Source of the DNA: UBA4742 sp963773335
GTDB taxonomy: Bacteria; Actinomycetota; Acidimicrobiia; Acidimicrobiales; Acidimicrobilacustridaceae
DNA length: 64,000 nucleotides
Assembly: GCA_963773335.1 (NCBI GenBank)
Contig: CAVZAT010000004.1
Span: 992,001 to 1,056,000 of the forward strand
Reading direction: 5' to 3'
Positions 44,174-52,972 of the stretch are shown here, piece by piece; position 1 is the stretch's first letter; each line of letters begins with the position of its first letter. A program made the translations under genes and the position numbers. The notes beneath the pieces are model-generated. The model made no database searches and had not been told where the DNA came from. It saw only the letters and a program-made list of their open reading frames with translations.

Positions 44174-44764
44174 TCAGGGCACGAGGTCCTCCAGTGCGTT
44201 GAAGCGGTTCATGGTGGCGTCGACGCCCTCGGCCTGGATGGCCTCCACCGCGTCGGCGGCCCGGGTCACCATCTCCACCAGGGCCCGCCGCACGGCCTGC
44301 GGGGGTCGCTTGAGCACGTGGTCCACCCCCACGTCCTTGCTGGGCGGCTTGCCCACCCCGATGCGCACCCGCACGAAGGAATCGTCGTGCAGGTGGGCCC
44401 GGATGGAGCGCAGGCCGTTGTGCCCGGCCAGCCCACCACCGGACTTGACCCGCATGCGCCCCACCGGCAGATCGAGCTCGTCGTGGACCACGACCAACCG
44501 GGTCAGGTCGTCGATGTCGTGGCGGCGCACCAGCGGGCCCACGGCCTGGCCCGACTCGTTCATGTACGTCTGGGGCTGAGCCAGCACCAGTCGCCCTGCC
44601 CCCAGGCGCACCTCGTCCACCAGGGCGCGGTCGCGCCGAGACGGGCGCAGGCGTGCCCCGTGGCGCTGCGCCAACAGGTCGATCACGTCGAAGCCGACGT
44701 TGTGCCGGCTGCCCACGTATTCCGGGCCGGGGTTGCCCAACCCGACCACCAACAGGTCGGTCAC
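44174..44764 (-). CDS. pth: Peptidyl-tRNA hydrolase
   Basis: A 196-residue Pth, which frees tRNA from drop-off peptidyl-tRNA. It shows LLVVGLGNPGPEYVGSRHNV with the catalytic His, QPQTYMNESGQAV with the substrate-binding Asn, VVHDELDLPVGRMRVKSGGG with the catalytic Asp, and GHNGLRSI. Start is GTG 44764. It is encoded 42 bp after rplY on the minus strand, in the standard actinobacterial order prs-rplY-pth. Length is normal. Confidence 0.95.
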   Translation of the reverse strand: MTDLLVVGLGNPGPEYVGSRHNVGFDVIDLLAQRHGARLRPSRRDRALVDEVRLGAGRLVLAQPQTYMNESGQAVGPLVRRHDIDDLTRLVVVHDELDLPVGRMRVKSGGGLAGHNGLRSIRAHLHDDSFVRVRIGVGKPPSKDVGVDHVLKRPPQAVRRALVEMVTRAADAVEAIQAEGVDATMNRFNALEDLVP

Positions 44765-44806
44765 GGGTCGAGGTGGTGGATGGGCGCGCGGCGCGGCGGC
44801 GCCGGG

Positions 44807-45463
44807 CTACTCGCGGTCGCCGGAGGCGTCGCCGCCGGCCTCGGCTTCCTCGCCCGCTTCGCCTTCGGCTCCTTCCTCGGCGGCTTCGGCGGCTTCGGCG
44901 GCCTCGGCAGCGCGGGTGACGCTGGCGATGGCGATCTGCTCCTCTGGCTCCACGTCGGTGGTCACGCCTTCGGGCAGGGTGATGTCGCTGACGCGCACCG
45001 CTCCGCCGATCTCGAGACCGGTGATGTCCACCTCGAGTTGGGCCGGGATGGCGCCGGGCTTGGAGGTGATGAGCAAGGTGTGGAGCAGCTGCTCGACGAT
45101 GCCCTGCTCCACCTCGACCTGGTGGGCCTCGCCCGTCAGCACCACCGGGACCTCGACCGAGATGGCGGCGTTGCGGTCGATGCGCAGGAAGTCGACGTGG
45201 GTCACCGAGCGCCGCACCGGGTCACGCTGGAGGTCCTTGACGATGGTCAGGTCGTGTTGCCCGTCGACGTCGAGGCTGATCAGGGCGTTGAGCCCGGCCT
45301 CGGTGGTGAGGGCACGCCGCAACTCGGGCCAGGCCACCAGCACCGACACGGGCTCGCGGTCGAGGCCGTAGACCACGCCAGGCACCTTGCCCTCGACGCG
45401 CAGACGCCGTGTTGGACGGGAGCCGGTCGTACGACCGGTCTCGGCGATGAGAGTGACATCCAT
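44807..45463 (-). CDS. rplY: 50S ribosomal protein bL25, CTC form
   Basis: A 218-residue bL25/Ctc protein that binds 5S rRNA. The N-terminal 5S-binding domain (GVVYGLDREPVSVLVAWPEL, DPVRRSVTHVDFLRID) is followed by the TL5/CTC C-terminal beta domain (GEAHQVEVEQGIVEQLLHTL). The tail beyond residue 180 is an acidic, Ala/Glu-rich low-complexity stretch (AAEAAEAAEAAEEGAEGEA). ATG 45463. Located between prs and pth, as usual. Confidence 0.95.
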   Translation of the reverse strand: MDVTLIAETGRTTGSRPTRRLRVEGKVPGVVYGLDREPVSVLVAWPELRRALTTEAGLNALISLDVDGQHDLTIVKDLQRDPVRRSVTHVDFLRIDRNAAISVEVPVVLTGEAHQVEVEQGIVEQLLHTLLITSKPGAIPAQLEVDITGLEIGGAVRVSDITLPEGVTTDVEPEEQIAIASVTRAAEAAEAAEAAEEGAEGEAGEEAEAGGDASGDRE

Positions 45464-45566
45464 GGTGGCGTGCTCCTGCAGGGGCGCCCTGGGGGCGTCG
45501 TGAACGGACGGAAGACCGGCGGACCAGCCTACCGGCCACCGCCTCGCTCACGCCATCCGGCCCCGA

Positions 45567-46547
45567 TCAGGCCTGGTTCTCGCCGCCGAAGATCTCGCTC
45601 ACCGACGTGTCCTCGAACACGGCGTCGATGGCGTCGGCGATGACACCGGCCACCGACAGGACCTCAATCTTGTCGATCTGCTTCTCCGGCGGCAGGGCCA
45701 GGGTGTTGGTGACCACGACCTTGGCGATGACCGAGTTCTTGAGCCGGTCGATGGCCGGCCCGGAGAACACCCCGTGGGTCGCCACCGCGTACACGTCGCT
45801 GGCTCCGTGGTCGATGAGCTGGTCGGCCGCCGCGCACAGCGTGGAGGCGGTCTCGATGATGTCGTCGATCAACACGCAGGTGCGCCCGTCGACATCGCCC
45901 ACCACGTCCCGGGCCTCGACTGAGTGCTTCTGGCCCTTGACCCGACGCTTGTGCACGATGGCCAGATCCGCGTGCAGCGCGTTGGCGTAGCGCTCGGCCA
46001 CCTTCACCCGACCGGCATCAGGTGACACGACGACCAGGTCGTCGCCCAGGGTGGCCATGTGCTCGCACAGCACCGGCATGGCTGTGAGGTGGTCGACCGG
46101 GCCGTCGAAGAAGCCCTGGATCTGACCCGAGTGGAGGTCGACGCTGACCAGCCGCTTGGCCCCCGCGGCGCGGAACATGTCGGCCACCAGCTTGGCCGAG
46201 ATGGGCTCGCGCCCTTCCGCCTTGCGGTCCTGGCGGCTGTAGCCGTAGTAGGGGCACACCACGGTGATGCGCTTGGCCGAGGCCCGCTTGGCCGCGTCCA
46301 CCATGATCAGCTGCTGCATGAGCGAGTCGTTGATCGACATCGACTCGGTGGCGCTGTGGGTCTGGATGATGAACACGTCGGTGCCCCGCACCGACTCACC
46401 GAACCGACAGTGCAGCTCGCCGTTGGCGAACGTGTCGAGGTTGGCGTCGCCCAGGACGACCCCGAGGCGGCTGGCGATCTCCTCGGCCAGCGGGAGGTTG
46501 GCCCCACCGGAGACCAGGTGCAGGCGCTTCTTGGTGACGAGCTCCAT
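45567..46547 (-). CDS. prs: Ribose-phosphate pyrophosphokinase
   Basis: A 326-residue PRPP synthetase, making PRPP from ribose 5-phosphate and ATP for nucleotide, His and Trp synthesis. Motifs are GELHCRFGESVRGTDVFIIQ, the flexible-loop region PYYGYSRQDRKAEGREPISA, RLVSVDLHSGQIQGFFDGPV, and the PRPP-binding loop CVLIDDIIETASTL. ATG 46547. It follows glmU by 66 bp on the minus strand, the standard glmU-prs order. Confidence 0.96.
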   Translation of the reverse strand: MELVTKKRLHLVSGGANLPLAEEIASRLGVVLGDANLDTFANGELHCRFGESVRGTDVFIIQTHSATESMSINDSLMQQLIMVDAAKRASAKRITVVCPYYGYSRQDRKAEGREPISAKLVADMFRAAGAKRLVSVDLHSGQIQGFFDGPVDHLTAMPVLCEHMATLGDDLVVVSPDAGRVKVAERYANALHADLAIVHKRRVKGQKHSVEARDVVGDVDGRTCVLIDDIIETASTLCAAADQLIDHGASDVYAVATHGVFSGPAIDRLKNSVIAKVVVTNTLALPPEKQIDKIEVLSVAGVIADAIDAVFEDTSVSEIFGGENQA

Positions 46548-46613
46548 CCGTCCGTGCTCCCGTTCGCTGGTGGTGGTCGAGGCGGCGGCGACTCGCCGGG
46601 GTCGGGCGGCAGC

Positions 46614-47720
46614 TCAGCCGTCGGCGTCGTCGGTGGTGGCAGTGTAGAACGGTCCGGTGCGGGTGTCGGAAGGCACGGCGCTCCCGGGTTCGAGGGCAGC
46701 GAAGGGCCCCACCACCGCGTGCTCGCCCACCTCGGCGTCGCGGCCGATGGTGGCCTCCACCGTCGCCCCGGCCCCGATCGCGCAGTCCACCAGTCGGGTG
46801 TCAGGACCGAGCTCGGCGCCGGGCCCGACGATGCAGCGACCCTGGAGGATCGTGCCTGGGAAGAGCGTGACATCGGGAGCGAGCTGCACGGTGGCGTCGA
46901 TGTAGGTGCGGTCGGGGTCGACCATGGTCACACCCAGCCGCAACCATCGGTCGTTGGTGCGACGCCGCAGCTCGAACTCGGCGGTGGCCAGCTGCACCCG
47001 GTCGTTGACCCCCTGGGTCTCGATGGGATCGGGCGCCAACAGCCCCTCCACCCGGTACCCGGCGTCATGGAGCACGCCGACCACGTCGGTCAGGTAGTAC
47101 TCGCCCTGGGCGTTCTCCGGGCTCAGCCGGCGAAGCGCCGGGGCCAACAGGCTGCGACGGAAGCAATAGATGGAGGTGTTGATCTCGTCGACGGCCAGCT
47201 CGTCAGGGCTGGCGTCGCCGTGCTCGACCACCCGGTGCACCCGCCCGTCGGGGCCTCGGATGATCCGTCCGTAGCCGGTGGCATCGGGCAGCCGCGCCGT
47301 CAGCACGGTGGCTGCGGCCTCGGTCCGGCGATGCAGCGACACCAGGGCAGCCACCGTCTCGGGCCGCAGCAACGGGGTGTCGCCGGGCAACACGATGACG
47401 TCGCCGTCGTCTTCCAGGTCGTCGTCGGAGAAGGCGGTCAACCCCACGCTGACCGCGTCGCCGGTTCCCCGCTGGACGTGCTGTTCGACGAAGTCCAGGG
47501 GCAGGTCGGGTGCCTCCTCCTGCAACTTCTTGGTGACCCGTTCGGCGCCGTGGCCCACCACGATCACCGCCCGGCTGGTCTCGCAGTCCCCCAGGGCATC
47601 GAGGACGTAGAGCAGCATGGCCCGACCGCAGAGCAGATGGAGGGGCTTGGGGCGGGTGGAGCGCATCCGCGCCCCCTCGCCCGCGGCCAGGACGATGGCG
47701 GACAGGGACGGACTGGTCAT
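46614..47720 (-). CDS. glmU: GlmU-type UDP-GlcNAc pyrophosphorylase, lacking the acetyltransferase domain
   Basis: A 368-residue protein. The N-terminal uridyltransferase is complete: VLAAGEGARMRSTRPKPLH, GTGDAVSVGLTAF, VLPGDTPLLRPETV and NAQGEYYLTDVVGVLHDAGY. Only the first coils of the left-handed beta helix follow (DPDRTYIDATVQLAPDVTLF, GAELGPDTRLVDCAIG), and the protein ends at TRTGPFYTATTDDADG. Bifunctional GlmU is usually 450-490 residues; the part with the acetyl-CoA site and catalytic His is missing, and prs begins 66 bp later, so no room remains. It should form UDP-GlcNAc from GlcNAc-1-P but not acetylate GlcN-1-P. ATG 47720 has a GAGGAG site. Confidence 0.88.
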   Translation of the reverse strand: MTSPSLSAIVLAAGEGARMRSTRPKPLHLLCGRAMLLYVLDALGDCETSRAVIVVGHGAERVTKKLQEEAPDLPLDFVEQHVQRGTGDAVSVGLTAFSDDDLEDDGDVIVLPGDTPLLRPETVAALVSLHRRTEAAATVLTARLPDATGYGRIIRGPDGRVHRVVEHGDASPDELAVDEINTSIYCFRRSLLAPALRRLSPENAQGEYYLTDVVGVLHDAGYRVEGLLAPDPIETQGVNDRVQLATAEFELRRRTNDRWLRLGVTMVDPDRTYIDATVQLAPDVTLFPGTILQGRCIVGPGAELGPDTRLVDCAIGAGATVEATIGRDAEVGEHAVVGPFAALEPGSAVPSDTRTGPFYTATTDDADG

Positions 47721-47760
47721 CTCCTCTTTCTAACGCGACCACTAGGCTCGGGCTACCCCA

Positions 47761-47832
47761 TCGGGGGTGATGTAATCGGCAACATGCGTGGTTTTGGTCC
47801 ACGACTTCGGGGTTCGAGTCCCTGCCCCCGAG
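47761..47832 (+). tRNA. tRNA-Gln (anticodon TTG)
   Basis: A 72-nt cloverleaf. The acceptor stem TCGGGGG pairs with CCCCCGA, followed by discriminator G. The D arm has ATG/CAT around TAATCGGCAA. The anticodon stem CGTGG/CCACG encloses TTTTGGT, giving anticodon TTG for CAA. The T arm is CGGGG-TTCGAGT-CCCTG. CCA is not encoded. It lies between divergent glmU and bS22. Confidence 0.93.
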
Positions 47833-47894
47833 CCCCGGGATCCCATCCAGGCCCATCGCAGGCGCCTCGTTTCGCACGGCGAGGCGAGGCCCGA

Positions 47895-47900
47895 TAGATT
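47895..47900 (+). promoter_or_regulatory. -10 element for a leaderless bS22 transcript
   Basis: TAGATT within CCGATAGATT, 10 nt before ATG 47911; no ribosome site is present. CCGATAG with nearly the same spacing precedes the other tiny ribosomal protein gene at 60462. Confidence 0.45.
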
Positions 47901-47910
47901 TCGCCCGGTC

Positions 47911-48012
47911 ATGGGCTCACTCATCAAGAAGCGCCGCAAGCGCATGCGCAAGAAGAAGCACAAGAAGATGCTGAAGCGCACGCGCTTCCAGCGCCGCGCC
48001 GCGGGCAAGTAG
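47911..48012 (+). CDS. Small ribosomal protein bS22 (AURKAIP1/COX24 domain)
   Basis: A 33-residue, extremely basic protein beginning MGSLIKKRRKRMRKKKHKK and ending RFQRRAAGK. Its length and sequence match bS22, seen in the decoding-site region of mycobacterial ribosomes and also annotated as an AURKAIP1/COX24-domain protein; it is an actinobacterial hallmark. ATG 47911 and stop TAG. It lies between tRNA-Gln and ispE. It is too short for many gene callers. Confidence 0.93.
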   Translation: MGSLIKKRRKRMRKKKHKKMLKRTRFQRRAAGK

Positions 48013-48027
48013 CTCCGAGCCGGCCCC

Positions 48028-48033
48028 TAGGCT
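48028..48033 (+). promoter_or_regulatory. -10 element for a leaderless ispE transcript
   Basis: TAGGCT within CCCTAGGCT, 9 nt before ATG 48043; identical hexamer and spacing to the surA-like gene. Confidence 0.45.
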
Positions 48034-48042
48034 GGCCGTCCG

Positions 48043-48876
48043 ATGCCCTCTGCGCCTGCCACCGTCGTCCTGCGCGCCCCGGCCAAGCTGACGGTCAGCC
48101 TGCGCATCACCGGCGTTCGGGCCGATGGCTACCACCTGATCGACGCCGAGATGGTCTCGCTCGACCTGGCCGACACCCTCGAGCTCGAGGTGGACGACCC
48201 GCCGACGGGCTCCGTGGGGGGGTCGCAGGGCGCGCCCGGCGGAGCGTCGAGCGTCACCATGGTCGACAGCCTCACGGGGGCGGCCATCGTGGCTGACCCG
48301 GACGAGGCCCCGAACCTGGTGAGCCGGGCCCTGACCCTGGCCGGGCGCTCGGCGACGGTGCAGGTGATCAAGCGCATCCCGCCCGGGGCCGGACTGGGCG
48401 GTGGGTCGTCGGACGCCGCGGCCGTACTGGCCTGGGCCGGCATCTACGATCCGGCGCGTGCCCAGTTGCTGGGCGCGGACGTGCCCTTCTGCCTACGGGG
48501 CGGGCGGGCCCGGGTACGGGGGATCGGCGAAGTGGTCGAGCCGCTCGCCTTCCAGGAGCAGTCCTTCACCCTGCTCACCCCGCCGTTCGGGTGCTCGACC
48601 CCGGCGGTGTACCGACGATGGGACGAGCTGGGTGGGCCACGGGTGGCCGGCAACGGCCCGGTCAACGACCTGGAGGCCGCGGCGCGTTCGCTCGAACCCC
48701 GGCTCGATGAGTGGTGCGACCGCCTGGCCGCGGCCACGGGACGGGCGCCCAGGTTGGCCGGAAGCGGCTCCACCTGGTTCGTGGAAGGCGCCCACCCCGG
48801 CCAGGGTCGCATCGTGGCCCACACCGAACCCGCCCGGGACCGGCCGGCGTCCGGGTTCAGTTCGGACGGCGATTGA
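48043..48876 (+). CDS. ispE: 4-diphosphocytidyl-2-C-methyl-D-erythritol kinase
   Basis: A 277-residue GHMP kinase of the MEP isoprenoid pathway, phosphorylating CDP-ME. APAKLTVSLRITGVRADGYH is the N-terminal IspE signature with the catalytic Lys, and IPPGAGLGGGSSDAAA is the GHMP ATP loop. GADVPFCLRGGRARVRGIGE and ARLAGSGSTWF-type RLAGSGSTWFVEGA follow. It is slightly shorter than average but complete. Its last 20 bases overlap the end of the convergent rsmA gene (48857-48876). Confidence 0.93.
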   Translation: MPSAPATVVLRAPAKLTVSLRITGVRADGYHLIDAEMVSLDLADTLELEVDDPPTGSVGGSQGAPGGASSVTMVDSLTGAAIVADPDEAPNLVSRALTLAGRSATVQVIKRIPPGAGLGGGSSDAAAVLAWAGIYDPARAQLLGADVPFCLRGGRARVRGIGEVVEPLAFQEQSFTLLTPPFGCSTPAVYRRWDELGGPRVAGNGPVNDLEAAARSLEPRLDEWCDRLAAATGRAPRLAGSGSTWFVEGAHPGQGRIVAHTEPARDRPASGFSSDGD

Positions 48877-49681
48877 CGACGTCGGCCAACCGTCCCCAGG
48901 CCTCGATGTCGAGCTCCTCGGGGCGAGCGTCGGGACGGACCCCGGCCGCCTCGAAGCCCTCGGCGTCGACCAGGCCGGCCAACGAGCGGCGCAGCATCTT
49001 GCGGCGCTGGCCGAACCCGGTGCGCACCAGGGCGAAGAGCTGATCCGGGTCGCTGTCCACCACCGGGTGGGCCCGGCGCTGGATGTGCACCAACACCGAC
49101 TCCACCCGGGGCTGGGGAAGGAACACCGTGGGCGGCACCCGCCCGACCAGTCGGGCGGTGGCCCAGTAGGCCACCTTCACCGACGGGATCCCATAGGCGG
49201 GCTCGCCGGCCGCCGCGGCCAGCCGCTCTCCCACCTCCCGCTGGACCATGACCAGCATCCGGTCGATGGCCGCCACGCCGTCGAGCAGGTCGCAGACCAG
49301 CGGGGTGGCCACGTTGTAGGGCAGGTTGGCCACCAGGGACCAGACCGGGGCGGAGGCCAGCACCTGGCTCCAGTCCAGCCGCAAGGCGTCACCCTCGACC
49401 ACCTGCACGCCTTCGGGCTCGACGATCCGTCGCAGCACGGGCAGGACGTGGCGATCGATCTCCACCGTCACCACGGTGGACCCCGTGGCCGCCAGGGCCA
49501 GGGTGAGGGCGCCCAGGCCGCCACCGATCTCCACCACGTGGTCGTCGGGGCCCACCTCGGCCAGCCGGACCACCCGATCCACCGTGTTGGGGTCGACCAC
49601 GAAGTTCTGGCCCAGCGCCCGGCTGGGGGCCAGACCGTTGGCCTCGAGCAGCTCCACCACCTGGGTCCGGGTCAACCTCAC
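48857..49681 (-). CDS. rsmA: 16S rRNA (adenine(1518)-N6/adenine(1519)-N6)-dimethyltransferase
   Basis: A 274-residue RsmA/KsgA, which dimethylates two adenines near the 3' end of 16S rRNA during 30S assembly. It shows ALGQNFVVDPNTVDRVV (substrate-binding N-terminus), SAM loop VVEIGGGLGALTLALA, acidic VTVEIDRHVLPVL, and motif IV NLPYNVATPL. Start is GTG 49681. It runs convergently into ispE with a 20-bp overlap and is followed upstream by the rpf-like gene, the actinobacterial rpf-rsmA order. Confidence 0.95.
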   Translation of the reverse strand: MRLTRTQVVELLEANGLAPSRALGQNFVVDPNTVDRVVRLAEVGPDDHVVEIGGGLGALTLALAATGSTVVTVEIDRHVLPVLRRIVEPEGVQVVEGDALRLDWSQVLASAPVWSLVANLPYNVATPLVCDLLDGVAAIDRMLVMVQREVGERLAAAAGEPAYGIPSVKVAYWATARLVGRVPPTVFLPQPRVESVLVHIQRRAHPVVDSDPDQLFALVRTGFGQRRKMLRRSLAGLVDAEGFEAAGVRPDARPEELDIEAWGRLADVVNRRPN

Positions 49682-49723
49682 GCGGTCAGCTTGCCCGACC
49701 CGATGATGGCCCGGGGCGACGGT

Positions 49724-50380
49724 TCAGCCGCAGGCGCCACCCCAGGGCGCGAGCCCCTGCCACTGATAGAGGCTGAGGGCCACCGCGTCCTGATCGGCGG
49801 GCGCCACCAGGTTCGGCAGGTGGCCGGCCAGATCGGCCCGACCGGCGTGGCGGGCGGCCGAGTCCCAGCTCGGCTGGCTGAACTGGTAGGCGCCGCGGTA
49901 GATGCCGTTGGCCGACACCGCCCCGTAGTTGCCGCCCGACTCGCGCTGGCGGATGCAGGCCAGCACCGCGGCGGCCGACGGAGGAACGGCCACGGTGGTC
50001 GGAGGCGCCGTCACCGGCGGCACGGTGGTGGCCACCGGGCGGACGGTGGTGGGTGTGGCCGCCACCGCGCGATGGGCCACCGTCGAGGAGGTGGCGGCCG
50101 CGGCGAGCAGCGATGCCTGCTGGCTGGCCAGGCTGGCCGCGGTGACCGCTGCGCTGGTGGTCGGCGCCGCGGTGGTGGCAGGAGCCTCGGTGGTGGCCGT
50201 GGTGGTGGTCGAGCGACGGGTCGTGGCGGCCCGGTGCGAGCCGACGGAGGCCGCGGTCTGCACCCCCACGCTGTGGGGCATCGTGGTCGAGGTGAGCACG
50301 ACCGCCAGCACGACCACCAGGGCCGAGACCAACAGCACGGCACTACCCACTCTGCGGCGGGACGCCGCGAGCTCGTCCAC
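49724..50380 (-). CDS. Resuscitation-promoting factor-like (Rpf/lysozyme-fold) secreted protein
   Basis: A 218-residue protein with an N-terminal membrane anchor (SAVLLVSALVVVLAVVLTST), a long Thr/Ala/Pro-rich linker and a C-terminal Rpf-like catalytic domain: VLACIRQRESGGNYGAVSAN with the catalytic Glu, GAYQFSQPSWDSAAR, and QDAVALSLYQWQGLAPWGGACG. Rpf proteins cleave peptidoglycan and aid exit from dormancy. The DUF348 and G5 domains of mycobacterial RpfB are absent. GTG 50380 has a GAGGGAGG site. The position between tatD and rsmA matches the usual rpfB locus. Confidence 0.88.
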   Translation of the reverse strand: MDELAASRRRVGSAVLLVSALVVVLAVVLTSTTMPHSVGVQTAASVGSHRAATTRRSTTTTATTEAPATTAAPTTSAAVTAASLASQQASLLAAAATSSTVAHRAVAATPTTVRPVATTVPPVTAPPTTVAVPPSAAAVLACIRQRESGGNYGAVSANGIYRGAYQFSQPSWDSAARHAGRADLAGHLPNLVAPADQDAVALSLYQWQGLAPWGGACG

Positions 50381-50557
50381 GGCATCCTCCCTCTCGAGCC
50401 CAGGACCGGTGACGGCAACAACCTAGGAAGGGCGTAACACGATCGCAACTTCCGTAACGAGAACGCGATGAGAATGGCCGACAAAAGGGCCCCTGACCTG
50501 CCGCCGGTTGACGAGTAGGACATCGGTCACATCACGGCCGCTGCGGCCGGTCACGAC

Positions 50558-51304
50558 TCAGGGGAGTCGGTAGAGCCGCTCGGCGTTGGCCCAACTCGAC
50601 TCGGCCACCACCTCGGTGTCCACCGCCATGGCGGCGGCCACCGCGGCACCGACCAGGGGGACCAGCGCGGGTCGGTTGGGTTGGCCGCGGTGGGGCACCG
50701 GGGCCAGGTAGGGCGAGTCGGTCTCGACCAGCACGCGGTCAAGCGGGCAGATGGCCGCGGCCTGGCGGACGTCGTCGGCGGTCTTGAAGGTGACGATGCC
50801 GCTGAAGGACACGTGCATCCCGAGGTCGAGCCCCCGCCGGGCCTCGCCGGGACCGCCGGTGAAGCAGTGCAGCACCGTCCGGGCCGGCACCCCTTCGGCG
50901 GCCAGGATGTCGAACGTGTCGGCCCACGCCTCGCGGGTGTGGATGACCAGGGCCAGATCGTGGGCGTGCGCCATGGCCACCTGCGCCGCGAACGCGGCTC
51001 GCTGGGCGGCGCGGGGTGAGTGGTCGTAGTGGTAGTCGAGGCCGCACTCCCCCACCGCCACCACCTCGGGCTCGCCCAACAGCGCCTCGAGTCCCTCGAG
51101 CCCGCGGGCCGCGTCGTGCGGATGGATCCCGGCGGTGGCCCACACCTCGCCATGGCGACGAGCCACGGCGATGGCCTGCCGGGAGTGATCCACGTCGGTG
51201 CCCACGGTGATCAGCCGGGTCACGCCGGCGTCGCGGGCCGCGTCGACCACCGGGCCTGCGTCCGGGCCGCCCGGCAGGTGGCAGTGGTTGTCGGTCCAGC
51301 GCAT
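50558..51304 (-). CDS. tatD: TatD family hydrolase (metal-dependent DNase)
   Basis: A 248-residue TIM-barrel metallohydrolase. Metal-site motifs are TDNHCHL at the N-terminus, TAGIHPHDA, VAVGECGLDYHYD, LVIHTREAW, VLHCFTGG and VETDSPYLAP. TatD proteins are 3'-5' exonucleases acting on DNA/RNA ends. ATG 51304 is chosen because the metal motif normally begins right after the start. It lies 27 bp after metG, the common metG-tatD order. Confidence 0.93.
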   Translation of the reverse strand: MRWTDNHCHLPGGPDAGPVVDAARDAGVTRLITVGTDVDHSRQAIAVARRHGEVWATAGIHPHDAARGLEGLEALLGEPEVVAVGECGLDYHYDHSPRAAQRAAFAAQVAMAHAHDLALVIHTREAWADTFDILAAEGVPARTVLHCFTGGPGEARRGLDLGMHVSFSGIVTFKTADDVRQAAAICPLDRVLVETDSPYLAPVPHRGQPNRPALVPLVGAAVAAAMAVDTEVVAESSWANAERLYRLP

Positions 51305-51330
51305 CGTCAGGCCGTCAGGTCGTCGGGTCG

Positions 51331-52848
51331 TCAGGACCCGGTGTCGAGGCGCGGGAAGAGCGGGGCACCCTTCTCGACGGTCAGGCCGCCGGGATACCCG
51401 CCCCACGACGCGGCCTCGGGCAGCCGCTGGTCGGCCGGCGAGCCCGCCATGCCGAGCCGACGCCAGAGCTCGGCGCAGCTACGTGGGATGGCCGGGGTGG
51501 CCAGGACGGCCACGATGCGCAGGGCCTCCAGGGCGTCGCCCAGCACCCCGTCGAGCTCGGGACCGGGGTCGGCCTTCCAGGGCTCGTTGGCCTCCAGGTG
51601 GGCGTTGGTCTCGCGCAGCAGCCGCCAGGTGGCTTCCAGCGCCACGGATGGGGCCACCGACTCCCAGGCCGCAGCCGCCTCGGCATAGACCTCGGCCGCC
51701 ACCGCCGCGAGCGGACTGTCAGGGCGGGGCGCCGGCCCGATTCCGTCGCACTTCTTGGCGACCACGGTGGCCGTGCGCGACAGCAGGTTGCCCAGGTTGT
51801 TGGCCAGGTCCGCGTTGTAGCGCGCCACCATGCCCTCGTAGGAGAACTCGCCGTCGGGGCCGAAGGGCACGTCGTGCAGGAAGTGATGGCGGAAGCCGTC
51901 CACGCCGAAGTCGGCCACCAGCTCCGCCGGGTAGATCTGGCCCAGACCGGACTTGCTCATCTTGGCCCCACCCACCAACAAGAAGCCGTGCACGTTCACG
52001 TGCGCCGGCGGCTCGAGCCCGGCCGCCATCAACATGGCGGGCCAGTACACGCAGTGGAAGCGCAGGATGTCCTTGCCGATGAGGTGGTGCACGGCCGGCC
52101 ACCACTGCTCGAAGCGCTGCGGATCTCGGCCGTAGCCCACTGCGGTGGCGTAGTTGATGAGCGCGTCGTACCAGACGTAGAAGACGTGGGCCGGATCCCA
52201 GGGAACGGTCACTCCCCAGTCGATGGACACCCGCGAGATGGAGATGTCAGCCAGGCCCTGGCGGATGATGCCGAGGGCCTCGTTGCGCCTGCCCTCCGGG
52301 GCCACGGCATCGGGGTGGGCCTCGTACCAGTCGAGCAGCGGCTGGGCGAACGACGAGAGGCGGAAGAACCAGTTCTCCTCCTCGAGCTGCTCGACGGGGC
52401 GGAGATGGATGGGGCAGTTGATGCCGTCGACCAGCTCGGACTCGGTGTAGTAGGCCTCACACGACACGCAGTACAGGCCGCGATAGGTGTCCTGGTAGAT
52501 GTGGCCGTTGTCGTAGGCGGCCTGCAGCAGGCTCCGCACCGCTTGGGCGTGGCGGTCCTCGGTGGTGCGAATGAAGTCGTCGTAGCTGATGTCGAGCAAC
52601 TCCCAGGCCTCGCGGAAGCGGGCGCTGGTGCGGTCGGCCTGCTCGATGGCGGTGAGCCCCGCCGCCTCGGCCGAGCGAAGCACCTTGAGACCGTGCTCGT
52701 CGGTTCCGGTCAGGAAGAAGGTCTCGTCCCCCAGCAGGCGGTGCCAGCGGGCCAGCGCGTCGGCAGTGACCGTCGTGTAGGCGTGGCCGATGTGGGGCAC
52801 GTCGTTGACGTAGTAGATCGGCGTGGTCACGTAGAAGCGGGCGGTCAC
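51331..52848 (-). CDS. metG: Methionyl-tRNA synthetase
   Basis: A 505-residue class I synthetase charging tRNA-Met. The HIGH motif is DVPHIGHAYTTVTADALARW and the KMSKS loop is GGAKMSKSGLGQIYP. The connective-peptide zinc knuckle reads LYCVSCEAYYTESELVDGINCP, with three Cys of a one-knuckle type. No C-terminal tRNA-binding (EMAP) domain is present. Start GTG 52848; TAACCT lies 7 nt before it, so the mRNA may be leaderless. Confidence 0.96.
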   Translation of the reverse strand: MTARFYVTTPIYYVNDVPHIGHAYTTVTADALARWHRLLGDETFFLTGTDEHGLKVLRSAEAAGLTAIEQADRTSARFREAWELLDISYDDFIRTTEDRHAQAVRSLLQAAYDNGHIYQDTYRGLYCVSCEAYYTESELVDGINCPIHLRPVEQLEEENWFFRLSSFAQPLLDWYEAHPDAVAPEGRRNEALGIIRQGLADISISRVSIDWGVTVPWDPAHVFYVWYDALINYATAVGYGRDPQRFEQWWPAVHHLIGKDILRFHCVYWPAMLMAAGLEPPAHVNVHGFLLVGGAKMSKSGLGQIYPAELVADFGVDGFRHHFLHDVPFGPDGEFSYEGMVARYNADLANNLGNLLSRTATVVAKKCDGIGPAPRPDSPLAAVAAEVYAEAAAAWESVAPSVALEATWRLLRETNAHLEANEPWKADPGPELDGVLGDALEALRIVAVLATPAIPRSCAELWRRLGMAGSPADQRLPEAASWGGYPGGLTVEKGAPLFPRLDTGS

Positions 52849-52855
52849 CCGCTAG

Positions 52856-52861
52856 AGGTTA
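52856..52861 (-). promoter_or_regulatory. -10 element for a leaderless metG transcript
   Basis: TAACCT on the minus strand, 7 nt before GTG 52848, with no ribosome site between. Confidence 0.4.
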
Positions 52862-52972
52862 CGGGTCCGCGCCCCGAGCCGCGAACGAGTTGGGGCCGAG
52901 CGCACACTACGAACCGATGAAGAAGCGGTGGATGAGGTCCGCCGCCGGCGCGGCAGGGGTAACAAGGAAACC

